Source: Anaeromyxobacter soli
GTDB taxonomy: Bacteria > Myxococcota > Myxococcia > Myxococcales > Anaeromyxobacteraceae
Length of the DNA stretch: 64,000 bases
NCBI RefSeq assembly: GCF_022808855.1
Contig: NZ_JAKZLF010000012.1
Coordinates: forward strand, 51,289 to 115,288
Reading direction: 5' to 3'
The translations under genes and the position numbers were made by a program. The stretch's first letter is position 1. Each line of letters starts with the position of its first letter. Of this stretch, positions 42,070 through 50,629 are shown piece by piece. Below the pieces are notes generated by a model that was given only the letters and a program-made list of their open reading frames with translations, was not told the DNA's origin and searched no databases.

Positions 42070-44352
42070 ATGCCCGCGCACGTCGATCCCGACAACCTCC
42101 AGGCCGGCACGTCCGTGGGGGTCTACACCGTCGTGCGGCGCGTCGGCGCCGGCGGGTTCGGGACGCTCTACCAAGTGGAACGCGACGGGAAGCACTACGC
42201 GCTCAAGCTCTCGCGCGAGCGGCTCGGGTCGCTCACTCCGGAGAAGCGGAAGCGCTTCGAGGACCGAACGGATCGCGAGGTCGCGGCGCTCAAGTCGCTC
42301 CGCCACCCGAACATCGTGTCGATCTACGCCGTCGACCGGTGGCCGGAGCTCGAGACGGGCTACCCGTTCCTCGTGATGGAGTTCGTCGAGGGGCAACGGC
42401 TGGATGCGTGGTGCAGGACGGGATCGCCATCGCTCCTGCGAATCTGCGAGGTGTTCGAGAAGATCGGCCGGGCCGTTCACCACATGCATGAGCGGCAGCT
42501 CTTCCACCGGGACCTGAAGAGCGAGAACGTGCTCGTCCGAGCGGACGGCGAGCCCGTCCTCATCGACTTCGGGATCGCGAGAGCACGCGCGTCATACAGA
42601 GTGACGCGTCAGCTCGACGTGGTCGGCACGTCCACGCACTACGCGCCGGAGTACCTGAATCACGTCTACTCGGAGGCATTCGAGCGGGGTGTGGACTTCG
42701 AGTGGACCGCCGCCACCGACCTGCACGCCGTTGGCTACATGCTGTACGAGATCCTCGCCGGCCGAGCGCCGTTCAGCGGCGACAGCGAGCCCGAGATCTG
42801 GCGGGCGATCCAGACGGTCGTGCCGCCGGCGCCGTCGTTGGTGAATCCGAGCGCGCCAGGAGCGCTGGACAACGTCGTCCTGAAGCTCCTCGAGAAGGAC
42901 CCGCGTGATCGGTACCAGAGCGGCACCGAGCTCGCGGATGCGATCCAGCGCATCCGCGACGACAAGCTCGGGGACTCCGCCTGGACCGGCCCGTTCGACG
43001 TGGCTCCCGAGGCGCTCGGGACCGTCGTGACGACCGCCGCGAGGCCGCGGCCAGTACTGGGGCGTGTCGCAGACGAAGGCGACATCGAGCCGATCCTATC
43101 GATGGCTGGACCGAGGCGGGCGACTTCTGGCGTCGACGATTTCCTTTCGACGACGCCGCTCATGCAGGCCCTCGAGAAGGGTGCCAGGCCGGGCGTGCCG
43201 GCCGGCCCCGTCGTCGACGAGGTTCCGTTCGCTGCGCCGTCGGGCGTGAGGCCGGTCTTCGTGGCACCTGCCGACGCCCCCGCGGCGCCTGCGTCGCAGC
43301 GCTCGAACGGCCCCCCCGAGGTTCCCTCGGCGATACGCCGCGTGAAGGAGCAAATCGAGCGGGCGGATCGAGGAACGCGGAAGCTGCCGCCGGTCGGCGT
43401 CATGGTGGGGCTCGGCGCGGTCGCGGTGCTTCTCGGGTTCCTCGCCATCGTCGGAAGCTCGAGCCGCGCCGAGCCGAAGCCGAGCAGCCTCTTCGAGAAG
43501 GTCCGGAACGGGGCGGACGCCGGAGACGCCGCGAGTGCCGCCGCCCCTACGCCTGCCCCGGTCGTCCCGAGCATTCCCCTGCCGCCGCCGCCTCCTGCTC
43601 CAGAGTCACGGCGCGCGTCCGTGACCGCGACGGCGCCGACGAGCGCCCCGAGCGCTGCGGACGCACGCAGCATCGATCGTGCGCTCGTCGAGCGGTATGG
43701 CGGCCGTCCCACGATACCCGGCATCGCGAGCGGGACTGCTGCCCAGGGGAACGCGGAGAGTGGCGCAACGCCGGAGTGGATGCGCCGGTCTCAGCCTCTC
43801 CACGCGCCCGTGCGCGTCGCGGCCACGAACGCGCCTCTGGGGATCCCGACTGGCGCCCACATTCCGGTGCGGCTCCTCACGACGCTCGACAGCCGCACTG
43901 TCGGCAGCGGGCCCGTCGAGGTGAAGCTGCCGCGCCCCTTCGTCGTCCAGGGGGAACTCGTGCTTCCCGCGGGGACGCTCATGTACGGGCAGGCGTCGGC
44001 CATGGATGGGCGCTTCACGATCCGGTTCTCGAAGCTGCGCCTCCCCGACGACCGAGAGGTCGACTTCGCGGGGCTCGCGATGGACCGGGACGATGGAAGG
44101 CCAGGTCTCGCGGCGAGCCGGCGCGTCGCCGCCGCCCCGGTACGGGGCGAGGGGCTCGGAACGACTGTCGCCAAGAACACGGCGGGCGTCCTCCTCAGCA
44201 CGGTCACCGGAGGTGTCGCGCAGGACGTGGCGCGACGGGCTGGCCAGACCGCGCTCAACCACCAGGACGTCGTCGCAGCGGGTGGGGCCGGCGACATGCA
44301 GCTCCTCGATCCCGGGGTCCTCTTCGACGTGTGGGTCGAGCGCGCCTTCTAG
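42070..44352 (+). CDS. Ser/Thr protein kinase fused to a VirB10-like T4SS domain
   Basis: 760 aa, ATG at 42070 after AGGAGGGTG. Residues ~15-300 are a Hanks kinase: glycine loop RRVGAGGFGTLY, catalytic lysine in HYALKLS, catalytic loop FHRDLKSENVLV, DFGIARARAS, and APEYLNHVYSEAFE. A linker is followed by one transmembrane helix at ~441-462 (VMVGLGAVAVLLGFLAIVGS), a Pro-rich periplasmic stretch, and a C-terminal beta-domain (GAHIPVRLLTTLDSRTV; LVLPAGTLMYGQASAM; FTIRFSKLRLPDDREVDFAG) matching VirB10/TrbI. The VirB10 topology (cytoplasmic N-terminus, one TM, Pro-rich, C-terminal barrel) is kept, with a full kinase as the cytoplasmic part. It is the last gene of the operon. Confidence 0.9.
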   Translation: MPAHVDPDNLQAGTSVGVYTVVRRVGAGGFGTLYQVERDGKHYALKLSRERLGSLTPEKRKRFEDRTDREVAALKSLRHPNIVSIYAVDRWPELETGYPFLVMEFVEGQRLDAWCRTGSPSLLRICEVFEKIGRAVHHMHERQLFHRDLKSENVLVRADGEPVLIDFGIARARASYRVTRQLDVVGTSTHYAPEYLNHVYSEAFERGVDFEWTAATDLHAVGYMLYEILAGRAPFSGDSEPEIWRAIQTVVPPAPSLVNPSAPGALDNVVLKLLEKDPRDRYQSGTELADAIQRIRDDKLGDSAWTGPFDVAPEALGTVVTTAARPRPVLGRVADEGDIEPILSMAGPRRATSGVDDFLSTTPLMQALEKGARPGVPAGPVVDEVPFAAPSGVRPVFVAPADAPAAPASQRSNGPPEVPSAIRRVKEQIERADRGTRKLPPVGVMVGLGAVAVLLGFLAIVGSSSRAEPKPSSLFEKVRNGADAGDAASAAAPTPAPVVPSIPLPPPPPAPESRRASVTATAPTSAPSAADARSIDRALVERYGGRPTIPGIASGTAAQGNAESGATPEWMRRSQPLHAPVRVAATNAPLGIPTGAHIPVRLLTTLDSRTVGSGPVEVKLPRPFVVQGELVLPAGTLMYGQASAMDGRFTIRFSKLRLPDDREVDFAGLAMDRDDGRPGLAASRRVAAAPVRGEGLGTTVAKNTAGVLLSTVTGGVAQDVARRAGQTALNHQDVVAAGGAGDMQLLDPGVLFDVWVERAF

Positions 44353-44369
44353 TACCCCGCCCGCCGTCC

Positions 44370-44422
44370 TTGACATGCAACTCCAATGGGGCAAGCATTT
44401 GGCTTCCTGTTAGATGCTAACA
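44370..44422 (+). promoter_or_regulatory. Promoter plus palindromic operator before the surface-protein gene
   Basis: A perfect -35 TTGACA (44370-44375) and a weak -10 AAGCAT (44393-44398) have 17-bp spacing. Just downstream, TGTTAG-ATG-CTAACA (44408-44422) is a perfect 6-bp-arm palindrome at about +3 to +17, a classic repressor position. Variants of this motif occur at 52479-52489 and 57728-57738. Confidence 0.5.
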
Positions 44423-44458
44423 AACGCCCTTGTGACAGCATCTTGCTCGGGAGGGGTC

Positions 44459-47248
44459 ATGCAGCGCATCCTCGGTATTCTCCGGGCGCGGCTCGGCGGC
44501 GCCCCAGTGCTCCCATTCGCCCCGTTGCAGCTCGCCCTCCTTCTCGGCGGCACCGGGCTCGCCTCGGCATGCGGCGGGGGACAGGGCGCGACGCCAGGAG
44601 GTGGGGGAAGCGATGGGACCATCACGGGCCTCGTCGTGAAGGGTCGGGTAGAGAACGCCACCGTCACCGCGTACCGCCTCGACTCGACGATGACGCGGGG
44701 GGCGGCGCTCGCCTTCGGGCCTTCCGCGCAGAACGGCACCTTCACGCTCCGCATCCCTCCGTACAACGGGCCCATCGAGGTGGTCGCGAGCGGCGGGACT
44801 TACCTGGAGGAGGCCGTCGGCGTGACCGTCCAGGTGACGCGCGAGCTCTCCGCCGTGCTTCCCGCCTTCCAGTCGGGCGGATCCGCGACCGTGACGCTCA
44901 GCCCCATCTCCACGATCGCGAACAGCTTCGCGCACGGCGAGGCCACCCGGGGCTCGTCCATCACCGATGCGGTGAACAACGCCTGGACGCACGTCAACAA
45001 CCACTTCGGCGGTCTCGACTGGCGCATCGTTACGCCCACCGACCTCACACCGAACGAGCCCGTGACCGTGACCATGTCCGACGCCACCAAGGCCGGCCTC
45101 GTCCTCGCTGGAATGTCCCAGGCGGCGAGAGTGCTGGCCGAGGCGAGCGGCCTCAGCCCCGGCACCTCGGTGACAGGCGCCACCCTCGGCGGCGCCGCCG
45201 GAGACGATGGTCGGGACGGCACGTTCGACGGCGTAGGGCCGGGAGGGGCGCTCGTCCAGGGGTCGGTCGGTCTAACCGGTCAGACGTTCCGGCGAACCCT
45301 CGGGCAGGCCATCCTCCAGTTCGTCCAGTCGTCCCGCAACAAGACACAGCTCACCGGTGCCGACGCTCTGGCGCTCGCGAGCGCGATCGCAGCCAACAGC
45401 GACCCGTACCTCTTCTGTCCCAACCAGATTGCTTCCGCGAGCTGCGCCGGGGGACCGCTCGAGCTCACGCCGCCCGTGATCGCCTTCGTCGATCCGCCGT
45501 CGTTCGTCGGCTCCAACACGATCGACCTGAGAGTCACCGCGAACCAGCCTGTCGCGGGCGTCTCCGCGGTGTACGCACAGACCGCGGCCGGCAGCGGACC
45601 CATCGCCGCCACCTTGACCGATGGCGTGTGGACGATCGCCGGGATTCCACTCGTCGAAGGTCCGAATCTCATCTCGGTGTGGGGCGTCGATGGCGCCGGT
45701 GGCGGTACCATCGCGAACGCCGCGACCGTGACCATCACGTGCGACACGGTGGCGCCTACGCCCTACGTCCAGACGTCTACGGCCGCGTACTACGACGAGC
45801 GTGCGATGACGCTCGCGGACGCGACCGTCCCTGCGAAGTACCAGTTCCCGCCGGCCGCCGCCAAGGTGGCTCCCATCCCCCAGGGCGCCGTCTACAAGAG
45901 CACCGCTCGGCTCTCTTGGGCGACTGCGCCCACGGCGTCCGTGCTCGAGACCACGAACCCGGACAACACGCCCTTCGTTCAGCTCGCGGTTCCGATCGGC
46001 ACGACCCAGGCGCCCATCGCCGCCGCGATGTATTCCATCTCTGTCGGCGGGAACGTGTACGCAGGAGATCTCGCCCCTTGGCTGAGTCCCGCCAGCACCA
46101 CGACGACCGCCTACTACGATCTTCCCCTCGCCGGGAACCTCGCGCCGGTGCTCGGGACCACCCCCGGACCCGTGATCCTCGAGATCGCGACCACCTTCGT
46201 GGACGCCGCCGGGAACAGCGGCACGGTCGGTCCGATTTCCGTCCCTTTCACCGTCATCGCTCCGCCGCTCGTAATCGAGGAGGACACGTCGTTCCCGTCG
46301 TACGCCGACGCGAAGAGCACGTATCCGTACAAGCTCGCGAACAACACGTACGCCCAGCTCTTCGACGCTAGCGGCGGCAGCTTCTACGGTGGGCAGGTGC
46401 GCCTCGTGCGGTTCATCGTCCGCAACCCGAACTCCGTCCCCGTCGGCCTTCGGTCCGCGTCCGTTGGCTCCTGGACCGCGACCGAGACCTGGGACGGGAC
46501 GCGGACGCGGCTCACGCCACGGAACCCCGTGACCATCAACAATTGCGTCTGTTTTTGGTCCTGCAGCTTCACCCCGCTCGTCCTCACCATGGACGGCTTC
46601 ACCTTCTCGGATTGCTACCAGAACGTTGGCAACACGTGCGCGCCGAAACCGGAGTCGCAGGGAACGCCACCCACCCCCGAGAACGTCACCGGCTGGTTCA
46701 CGCATGTCGCCGGTGACACCGCGGTCCACACGGCCTGCAAGCCGAAGCGCTGGTACGCGGGTGCACAAGTCGTCGCAAATTCGACTGTCGCGGCCCAAGG
46801 GTTCGTCGGGCCCGCTCCCGCCGCCGGAGAGGTGACCCCCGCCCCTGCCATCGGCGACTTCGCACTCGTCCCTGCAGCGACGGGCTCCACGCCCGGCGGG
46901 ATCGCGGTCTACCTCATGCGGCCCTTGACCGCCGCACGGACCGTGCCGCTAGGCGTCTGGAACCAGTTCACCGCCGGCAATCGCTACGAGGCGAACAAGG
47001 GCTACGTCTTCATTCCCGACAGCTACACCGTCACCTCGAGCTACGTGTGGTGGTACAACGGCTCCGGTACCAACGGATGGGTTAGCGAGGCAGCCGCGCA
47101 CCAGGAGATCGGCTATGTCACCGGCGCTTCCGAGTCGGTGAACGCCACGGTCGCGTTTACTACCCAGGGCGTGCACGGCTCGGCGCTCGTCGGCGAGACC
47201 GTCGCCGCGTACTCCGCGACCATTGACCGCAGTCTCACCAGCCACTGA
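44459..47248 (+). CDS. Large exported lipoprotein-like surface protein
   Basis: 929 aa from the ATG at 44459, preceded by GGGAGGGG; an in-frame ATG at 44414 lies inside the operator palindrome and is less likely. The N-terminal hydrophobic segment ends LASACGGGQ, a lipobox-like site, so it is probably a lipoprotein. Residues ~55-130 look like a carboxypeptidase-regulatory/Ig-like domain (TITGLVVKGRVENATVTAYR). Later there is an Ig-like segment (VTANQPVAGVSAVYAQTAA) and a Cys-rich C-terminal part (NNCVCFWSCSF). No enzyme motif is seen. Its place after the T4SS operon suggests a surface adhesin or mating-pair factor, as inference. Confidence 0.75.
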   Translation: MQRILGILRARLGGAPVLPFAPLQLALLLGGTGLASACGGGQGATPGGGGSDGTITGLVVKGRVENATVTAYRLDSTMTRGAALAFGPSAQNGTFTLRIPPYNGPIEVVASGGTYLEEAVGVTVQVTRELSAVLPAFQSGGSATVTLSPISTIANSFAHGEATRGSSITDAVNNAWTHVNNHFGGLDWRIVTPTDLTPNEPVTVTMSDATKAGLVLAGMSQAARVLAEASGLSPGTSVTGATLGGAAGDDGRDGTFDGVGPGGALVQGSVGLTGQTFRRTLGQAILQFVQSSRNKTQLTGADALALASAIAANSDPYLFCPNQIASASCAGGPLELTPPVIAFVDPPSFVGSNTIDLRVTANQPVAGVSAVYAQTAAGSGPIAATLTDGVWTIAGIPLVEGPNLISVWGVDGAGGGTIANAATVTITCDTVAPTPYVQTSTAAYYDERAMTLADATVPAKYQFPPAAAKVAPIPQGAVYKSTARLSWATAPTASVLETTNPDNTPFVQLAVPIGTTQAPIAAAMYSISVGGNVYAGDLAPWLSPASTTTTAYYDLPLAGNLAPVLGTTPGPVILEIATTFVDAAGNSGTVGPISVPFTVIAPPLVIEEDTSFPSYADAKSTYPYKLANNTYAQLFDASGGSFYGGQVRLVRFIVRNPNSVPVGLRSASVGSWTATETWDGTRTRLTPRNPVTINNCVCFWSCSFTPLVLTMDGFTFSDCYQNVGNTCAPKPESQGTPPTPENVTGWFTHVAGDTAVHTACKPKRWYAGAQVVANSTVAAQGFVGPAPAAGEVTPAPAIGDFALVPAATGSTPGGIAVYLMRPLTAARTVPLGVWNQFTAGNRYEANKGYVFIPDSYTVTSSYVWWYNGSGTNGWVSEAAAHQEIGYVTGASESVNATVAFTTQGVHGSALVGETVAAYSATIDRSLTSH

Positions 47249-47265
47249 ACCCTGAGCGGGGGCCC

Positions 47266-47279
47266 GGTGCTCTAGCACC
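47266..47279. promoter_or_regulatory. Inverted repeat between two surface-protein genes
   Basis: GGTGCT and AGCACC arms with a 2-bp centre lie 18 bp after the 929-aa gene. The 2-bp spacer fits a protein-binding site better than an RNA hairpin, but as part of a GC-rich context it could also help terminate transcription. Confidence 0.3.
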
Positions 47280-47311
47280 CTAGGATCGCCCGTCCACGTG
47301 GAGGGACCAAC

Positions 47312-47737
47312 ATGCGAACGATGCTGAGCAAGCCGACCGTTCTCCTCTTCGCCCTCGTCCTGGCCGCGTGCGAAGGGCCGACCGGCCCGCAGGGGCCTGA
47401 GGGACCCGAAGGGCTGCCGGGCGAGCCCGGCACGAGTAACCCCTACGACCGCGCCGCCAGCTACTGCCTCCAAGGCACCGGCGTCACCGCGGCGTCGGGC
47501 TGGACCGTCACGATTCGGTGCGCGCAGGTCGCCGACATTCCGGTCGCTGGCAGTTGCTACGCCGCGGATCTCCCGGCGGGCGGATTTGTTGCCTCGAGCC
47601 GGTCCGTCGACTGGTCGAACACGGCCCAGGCCGCAGGCTGGACCTGCACCTGGGACTGGCAACCAGGAACGGAGCCCACTGGCGTCGGCTTCTCTTTCGG
47701 TGGCACCACCGAGATCTGCTGCGTCACACCACAGTAG
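47312..47737 (+). CDS. Small lipoprotein with a collagen-like stretch
   Basis: 141 aa. The lipoprotein signal is clear (TVLLFALVLAACEG, lipobox LAAC). Directly after the cysteine comes a short collagen-type Gly-x-y run (GPTGPQGPEGPEGLPGEPG), then a ~95-residue beta-rich domain with six cysteines. Short collagen-like spacers after a lipobox are known in bacterial surface lipoproteins and would hold the cysteine-rich head away from the membrane. It follows the large surface protein and precedes an outer-membrane barrel, so the three may form one surface assembly. Confidence 0.8.
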   Translation: MRTMLSKPTVLLFALVLAACEGPTGPQGPEGPEGLPGEPGTSNPYDRAASYCLQGTGVTAASGWTVTIRCAQVADIPVAGSCYAADLPAGGFVASSRSVDWSNTAQAAGWTCTWDWQPGTEPTGVGFSFGGTTEICCVTPQ

Positions 47738-47757
47738 CGCCAGGGGAGAGCGGCTCC

Positions 47758-48393
47758 ATGCATGGACGCGTCCTGGCCACGTTGCTGGCGATAGCCATGC
47801 CACTCGGCGCTTTCGCCGATCGCGGTGCGTTCTCGCTCGACGCCGGCGGCATCGTCGCCGGTGTCCGCGCCGACCCCGCCATCGGTTCCGGTGACGCGGT
47901 GGCCGGTACCGTCGCGGGGGTGACCCTCGGAACGAGGTACGCCCTCACCAATCGCCTCGAGTTGACGGGAACGGCCGACTGGTTCGCCGCGGCGCCGTTC
48001 TACAACGACGACACGACGATCGTGACCGAGAACGGGACGTTCCGGGGGCAGATGCAGAGCCGCGTCAGCCGGTACTCGGCGAAGATCGGCGCCCAATACG
48101 TTCGCGGCCTCACGTGGAGAATCAGGGCCGGAGCCGAGATCGGCTGGACGCGAACGACGTCCGAGCGGCTCGATCTCGTCGACGTGACCGGGGCCGTTCC
48201 GCGCAGCTTCGGCCTGGGTCTCGGCTCCCGGACGACGGATCACCTCGTCGTGGTCGGGCTCGCCGGAGTCGAATGGGCCATCTCTGACCACGTCTCGCTA
48301 GCGATCACGCCGCGCGTCGAGTTCCCGTTTGGCGGCGGCCTGATGGCGATGACGGTGCCGCTCACGGTCGCGTACAGCTGGTACATGCTGTAG
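47758..48393 (+). CDS. Outer-membrane beta-barrel protein
   Basis: 211 aa from the ATG at 47758 with AGGGGAGAG before it. Signal peptide (VLATLLAIAMPLGAFA-D). The mature protein alternates polar and hydrophobic residues in about eight strands (LGTRYALTNRLELTGTADWF; VSLAITPRVEFPFGG; MTVPLTVAYSWYML). The last strand ends in an aromatic/hydrophobic residue pattern, as in small OmpW/OmpA-like barrels. It is the last gene of the surface set, 20 bp after the collagen-like lipoprotein gene. Confidence 0.75.
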   Translation: MHGRVLATLLAIAMPLGAFADRGAFSLDAGGIVAGVRADPAIGSGDAVAGTVAGVTLGTRYALTNRLELTGTADWFAAAPFYNDDTTIVTENGTFRGQMQSRVSRYSAKIGAQYVRGLTWRIRAGAEIGWTRTTSERLDLVDVTGAVPRSFGLGLGSRTTDHLVVVGLAGVEWAISDHVSLAITPRVEFPFGGGLMAMTVPLTVAYSWYML

Positions 48394-48405
48394 TGCTTCT
48401 CGACG

Positions 48406-48434
48406 TCCGCTGTGGCGTTCGTACTCCGCTGTGG
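48406..48434. repeat. Direct repeat near the integrase, possible arm site
   Basis: TCCGCTGTGG occurs at 48406-48415 and 48425-48434 (19-bp period), and its core CTGTGG occurs inverted at 48524-48529, all within 165 bp upstream of the integrase. Tyrosine integrases often bind such arm sites beside attP. No core att repeat could be identified here. Confidence 0.3.
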
Positions 48435-48570
48435 GCCATGTTCCGATCCCCTGCTCGCCCGCAACGCTCCTTTCCTCCTCGGGGAATTTAGAGGAGCCCT
48501 GAGGGGTACGCCTCCGGCGCTCGCCACAGTGAGATTCTCTACGACGTCCCTCCAGGGAAGGAGGAACGTC

Positions 48571-49650
48571 GTGGGCGTGAAGAAATACGCGAATACGCGT
48601 GGTTCGTTCTGGAAGATCGATGTCTCGGTGACTCTCCCGGACGGGCGCGCAAAGCGCGTCCTGAAGCGGAAGATCCCGACCCGAGAGCAGGCGCTCGCGC
48701 TCGAAGCGAAGGTCCGGGCTGAGGCGTTCGAAGGCCGCTTCTTCGATCGGCTCCATGTACCGAAGGTGACTGTGGTTCAGCTCTGGAAGGAGTGGCAGCC
48801 GATCAGCCGACGCGACAAGGACTCGTGGCAGAGTGACGTAGCCAGGGCGCGATACCTGTGCGACGTCCTTGGTGACCGAGTCGCGAGCGGCCTAACGCAA
48901 CGTGACATCGACGAATACCGCAACCGGCGTCTCACGTACCACACTCGCAGAAAGAGCCCGCCATCCCCCGCATCTCTCGATCGAGAGATCGCGCAGCTCA
49001 AGCGCATGTGCAGCTACGGGGTTGAGTGCGGGCTCCTGCAGACGAACCCGGTCGCGCGCGTGAAGCTACTCAACAAGCCGAACGTGCGGCGCACGATCAT
49101 TGACGAGGCGGAGTTCGCGACCCTCGTTGCCGCCGCCGATCCGGAGCTCAGGCCCATCCTCATCGTGGCGTACGACACCGGCATGAGGAAGGGCGAGATC
49201 CTCAACCTCCGCTGGTCGCAGATCGATCTCCGCATCGGTGCGATCAGGCTGGCGGCTGAGGATACGAAGACAAACTTCGCGCGAACCGTCTACCTGACGA
49301 ACCGCGTGATAGACGAACTAAAGAAGCAGCCGAGACACATCGGCACCGATCACGTCTTCGTGAACCCGGAAACGTGCACGCGCTGGGAGGATGCGAGGAA
49401 GTTGTTCGTTCGGGCTCGCCGCAACGCAAACCTGGCGCATGTCTGGTTCCACGACCTCCGGCGCAGCTTTGTCACCAACGCACGGCGCCGCGGTGTGGCG
49501 GAGTCGGTCGTCATGCGGATGTCGGGTCACCGGACCCGGAACGTGTTCGACCGCTACAACATCGTCGAGGACGAGGACGTGCGGAACGCAGTCAAGGTGA
49601 TCGAGGCCGGGACGGCTCGCGACCTCGCGGAGTTAGCAGCTTCACCCTGA
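48571..49650 (+). CDS. int: Tyrosine recombinase / integrase
   Basis: 359 aa from the GTG at 48571, which has GGAAGGAGG at good spacing; the frame is open 159 bp further upstream with unconvincing sequence. The N-terminal arm-type and SAM-like core-binding domains are followed by the catalytic domain with YDTGMRKGEILNLRWSQIDL (Arg I), WFHDLRRSFVTNARRR (H-x-x-R), MSGHRT (His) and FDRYN (nucleophile Tyr). It should integrate and excise a circular element at an att site. It lies in the middle of the transfer region and reads in the same direction as its neighbours. Confidence 0.93.
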   Translation: MGVKKYANTRGSFWKIDVSVTLPDGRAKRVLKRKIPTREQALALEAKVRAEAFEGRFFDRLHVPKVTVVQLWKEWQPISRRDKDSWQSDVARARYLCDVLGDRVASGLTQRDIDEYRNRRLTYHTRRKSPPSPASLDREIAQLKRMCSYGVECGLLQTNPVARVKLLNKPNVRRTIIDEAEFATLVAAADPELRPILIVAYDTGMRKGEILNLRWSQIDLRIGAIRLAAEDTKTNFARTVYLTNRVIDELKKQPRHIGTDHVFVNPETCTRWEDARKLFVRARRNANLAHVWFHDLRRSFVTNARRRGVAESVVMRMSGHRTRNVFDRYNIVEDEDVRNAVKVIEAGTARDLAELAASP

Positions 49651-49682
49651 AGTTTCGCCCCGACCGCGCGTAGAATGCGGAC

Positions 49683-50627
49683 GTGCGAGGCTTCGTAGCC
49701 AACACGGATCTGGAGTGGTTCACCTTTCTTCGCGAGCGTCAGCCGCTCGAAGAGGTGAACTTCTGGCAACCATCTGGCCACGATGCCTTCCGCGCGCTCC
49801 ACCCGGGCGAGCCGCTCCTTTTCCGCCTGAAGAGCCCTCACAACGCGATAGCCGGCTTCGGCCTCTTCGCTCGACACGAGATCGTCCCGGCGTGGCTGGC
49901 GTGGGAGTCCTTCGACGTCCGGAACGGCGCGCCGGACTACGACACGATGTGCCATCGCATCGAGCGGTACCGGCACGGGCAGCCGGCCGATCCGCATCGC
50001 CAATACCGGATCGGCTGCATCATGCTCTCGCAGCCCGTCTTCTTTGCAGACGGTGACTGGGTCCGGGAACCGGCGGAGTGGCCACGGAATACCGTCCGCG
50101 GAAAAGGGTACGATCTCGCCGAGGACGAAGGGCGGCGCGTCTGGGAGGACTGCCTCGCCCGCCTCCGCTCGGGGACGTCGCCGCTCGCAGCCGAACCTGT
50201 CGTCGTGGCGGGCGGGGAACGTTTCGGTGCACCGCAGATCGTACTGCCGCGGCTTGGGCAGGCCACTTTCCGCGTCGCGGTGACGCAGGCGTACGGCGCG
50301 TGCGCCGTGACGGGGGAGCACTCGCTCCCGGTGCTCGAGGCAGCGCATGTCCAGCCGTTCTCGAAGGGCGGTTCGCACGAGGTGAGGAACGGGTTGCTTC
50401 TCCGGACCGACATCCACCGGCTCTTCGACCGTGGATACGTGACGGTCACGCCGGAGCTGCGCTTCGAGGTGAGCGACCGGCTCAAGGCGGAGTACGACAA
50501 CGGCAAGGCGTACTACGCGCTGCACGGGAGTCGCATCCACATCCCCGGCCGCGACACAGATCGTCCCGATCCTCGGCAGCTCCGCTGGCACAACGAGAAC
50601 GTCTACGAGCGCGGGATCGCCGCCTGA
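49683..50627 (+). CDS. HNH endonuclease (HNH_2 type)
   Basis: 314 aa, GTG start at 49683. The N-terminal ~190 residues contain aromatic-rich strands (LEWFTFLRERQPLEEVNFWQ). The C-terminal HNH_2 motif is complete: GACAVTGEHSLPVLEAAHVQ, then EVRNGLLLRTDIHRLFDRGY. It is followed after 2 bp by a PLD-family gene, so the two probably act as one restriction-type module carried beside the integrase. Confidence 0.85.
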   Translation: MRGFVANTDLEWFTFLRERQPLEEVNFWQPSGHDAFRALHPGEPLLFRLKSPHNAIAGFGLFARHEIVPAWLAWESFDVRNGAPDYDTMCHRIERYRHGQPADPHRQYRIGCIMLSQPVFFADGDWVREPAEWPRNTVRGKGYDLAEDEGRRVWEDCLARLRSGTSPLAAEPVVVAGGERFGAPQIVLPRLGQATFRVAVTQAYGACAVTGEHSLPVLEAAHVQPFSKGGSHEVRNGLLLRTDIHRLFDRGYVTVTPELRFEVSDRLKAEYDNGKAYYALHGSRIHIPGRDTDRPDPRQLRWHNENVYERGIAA

Positions 50628-50629
50628 CG

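Noticed and set aside
44386..46371. 661-codon plus-strand open frame overlapping the surface protein
   Set aside because: Extremely Arg-rich out-of-frame reading; the 929-aa frame has signal, lipobox and ribosome site.
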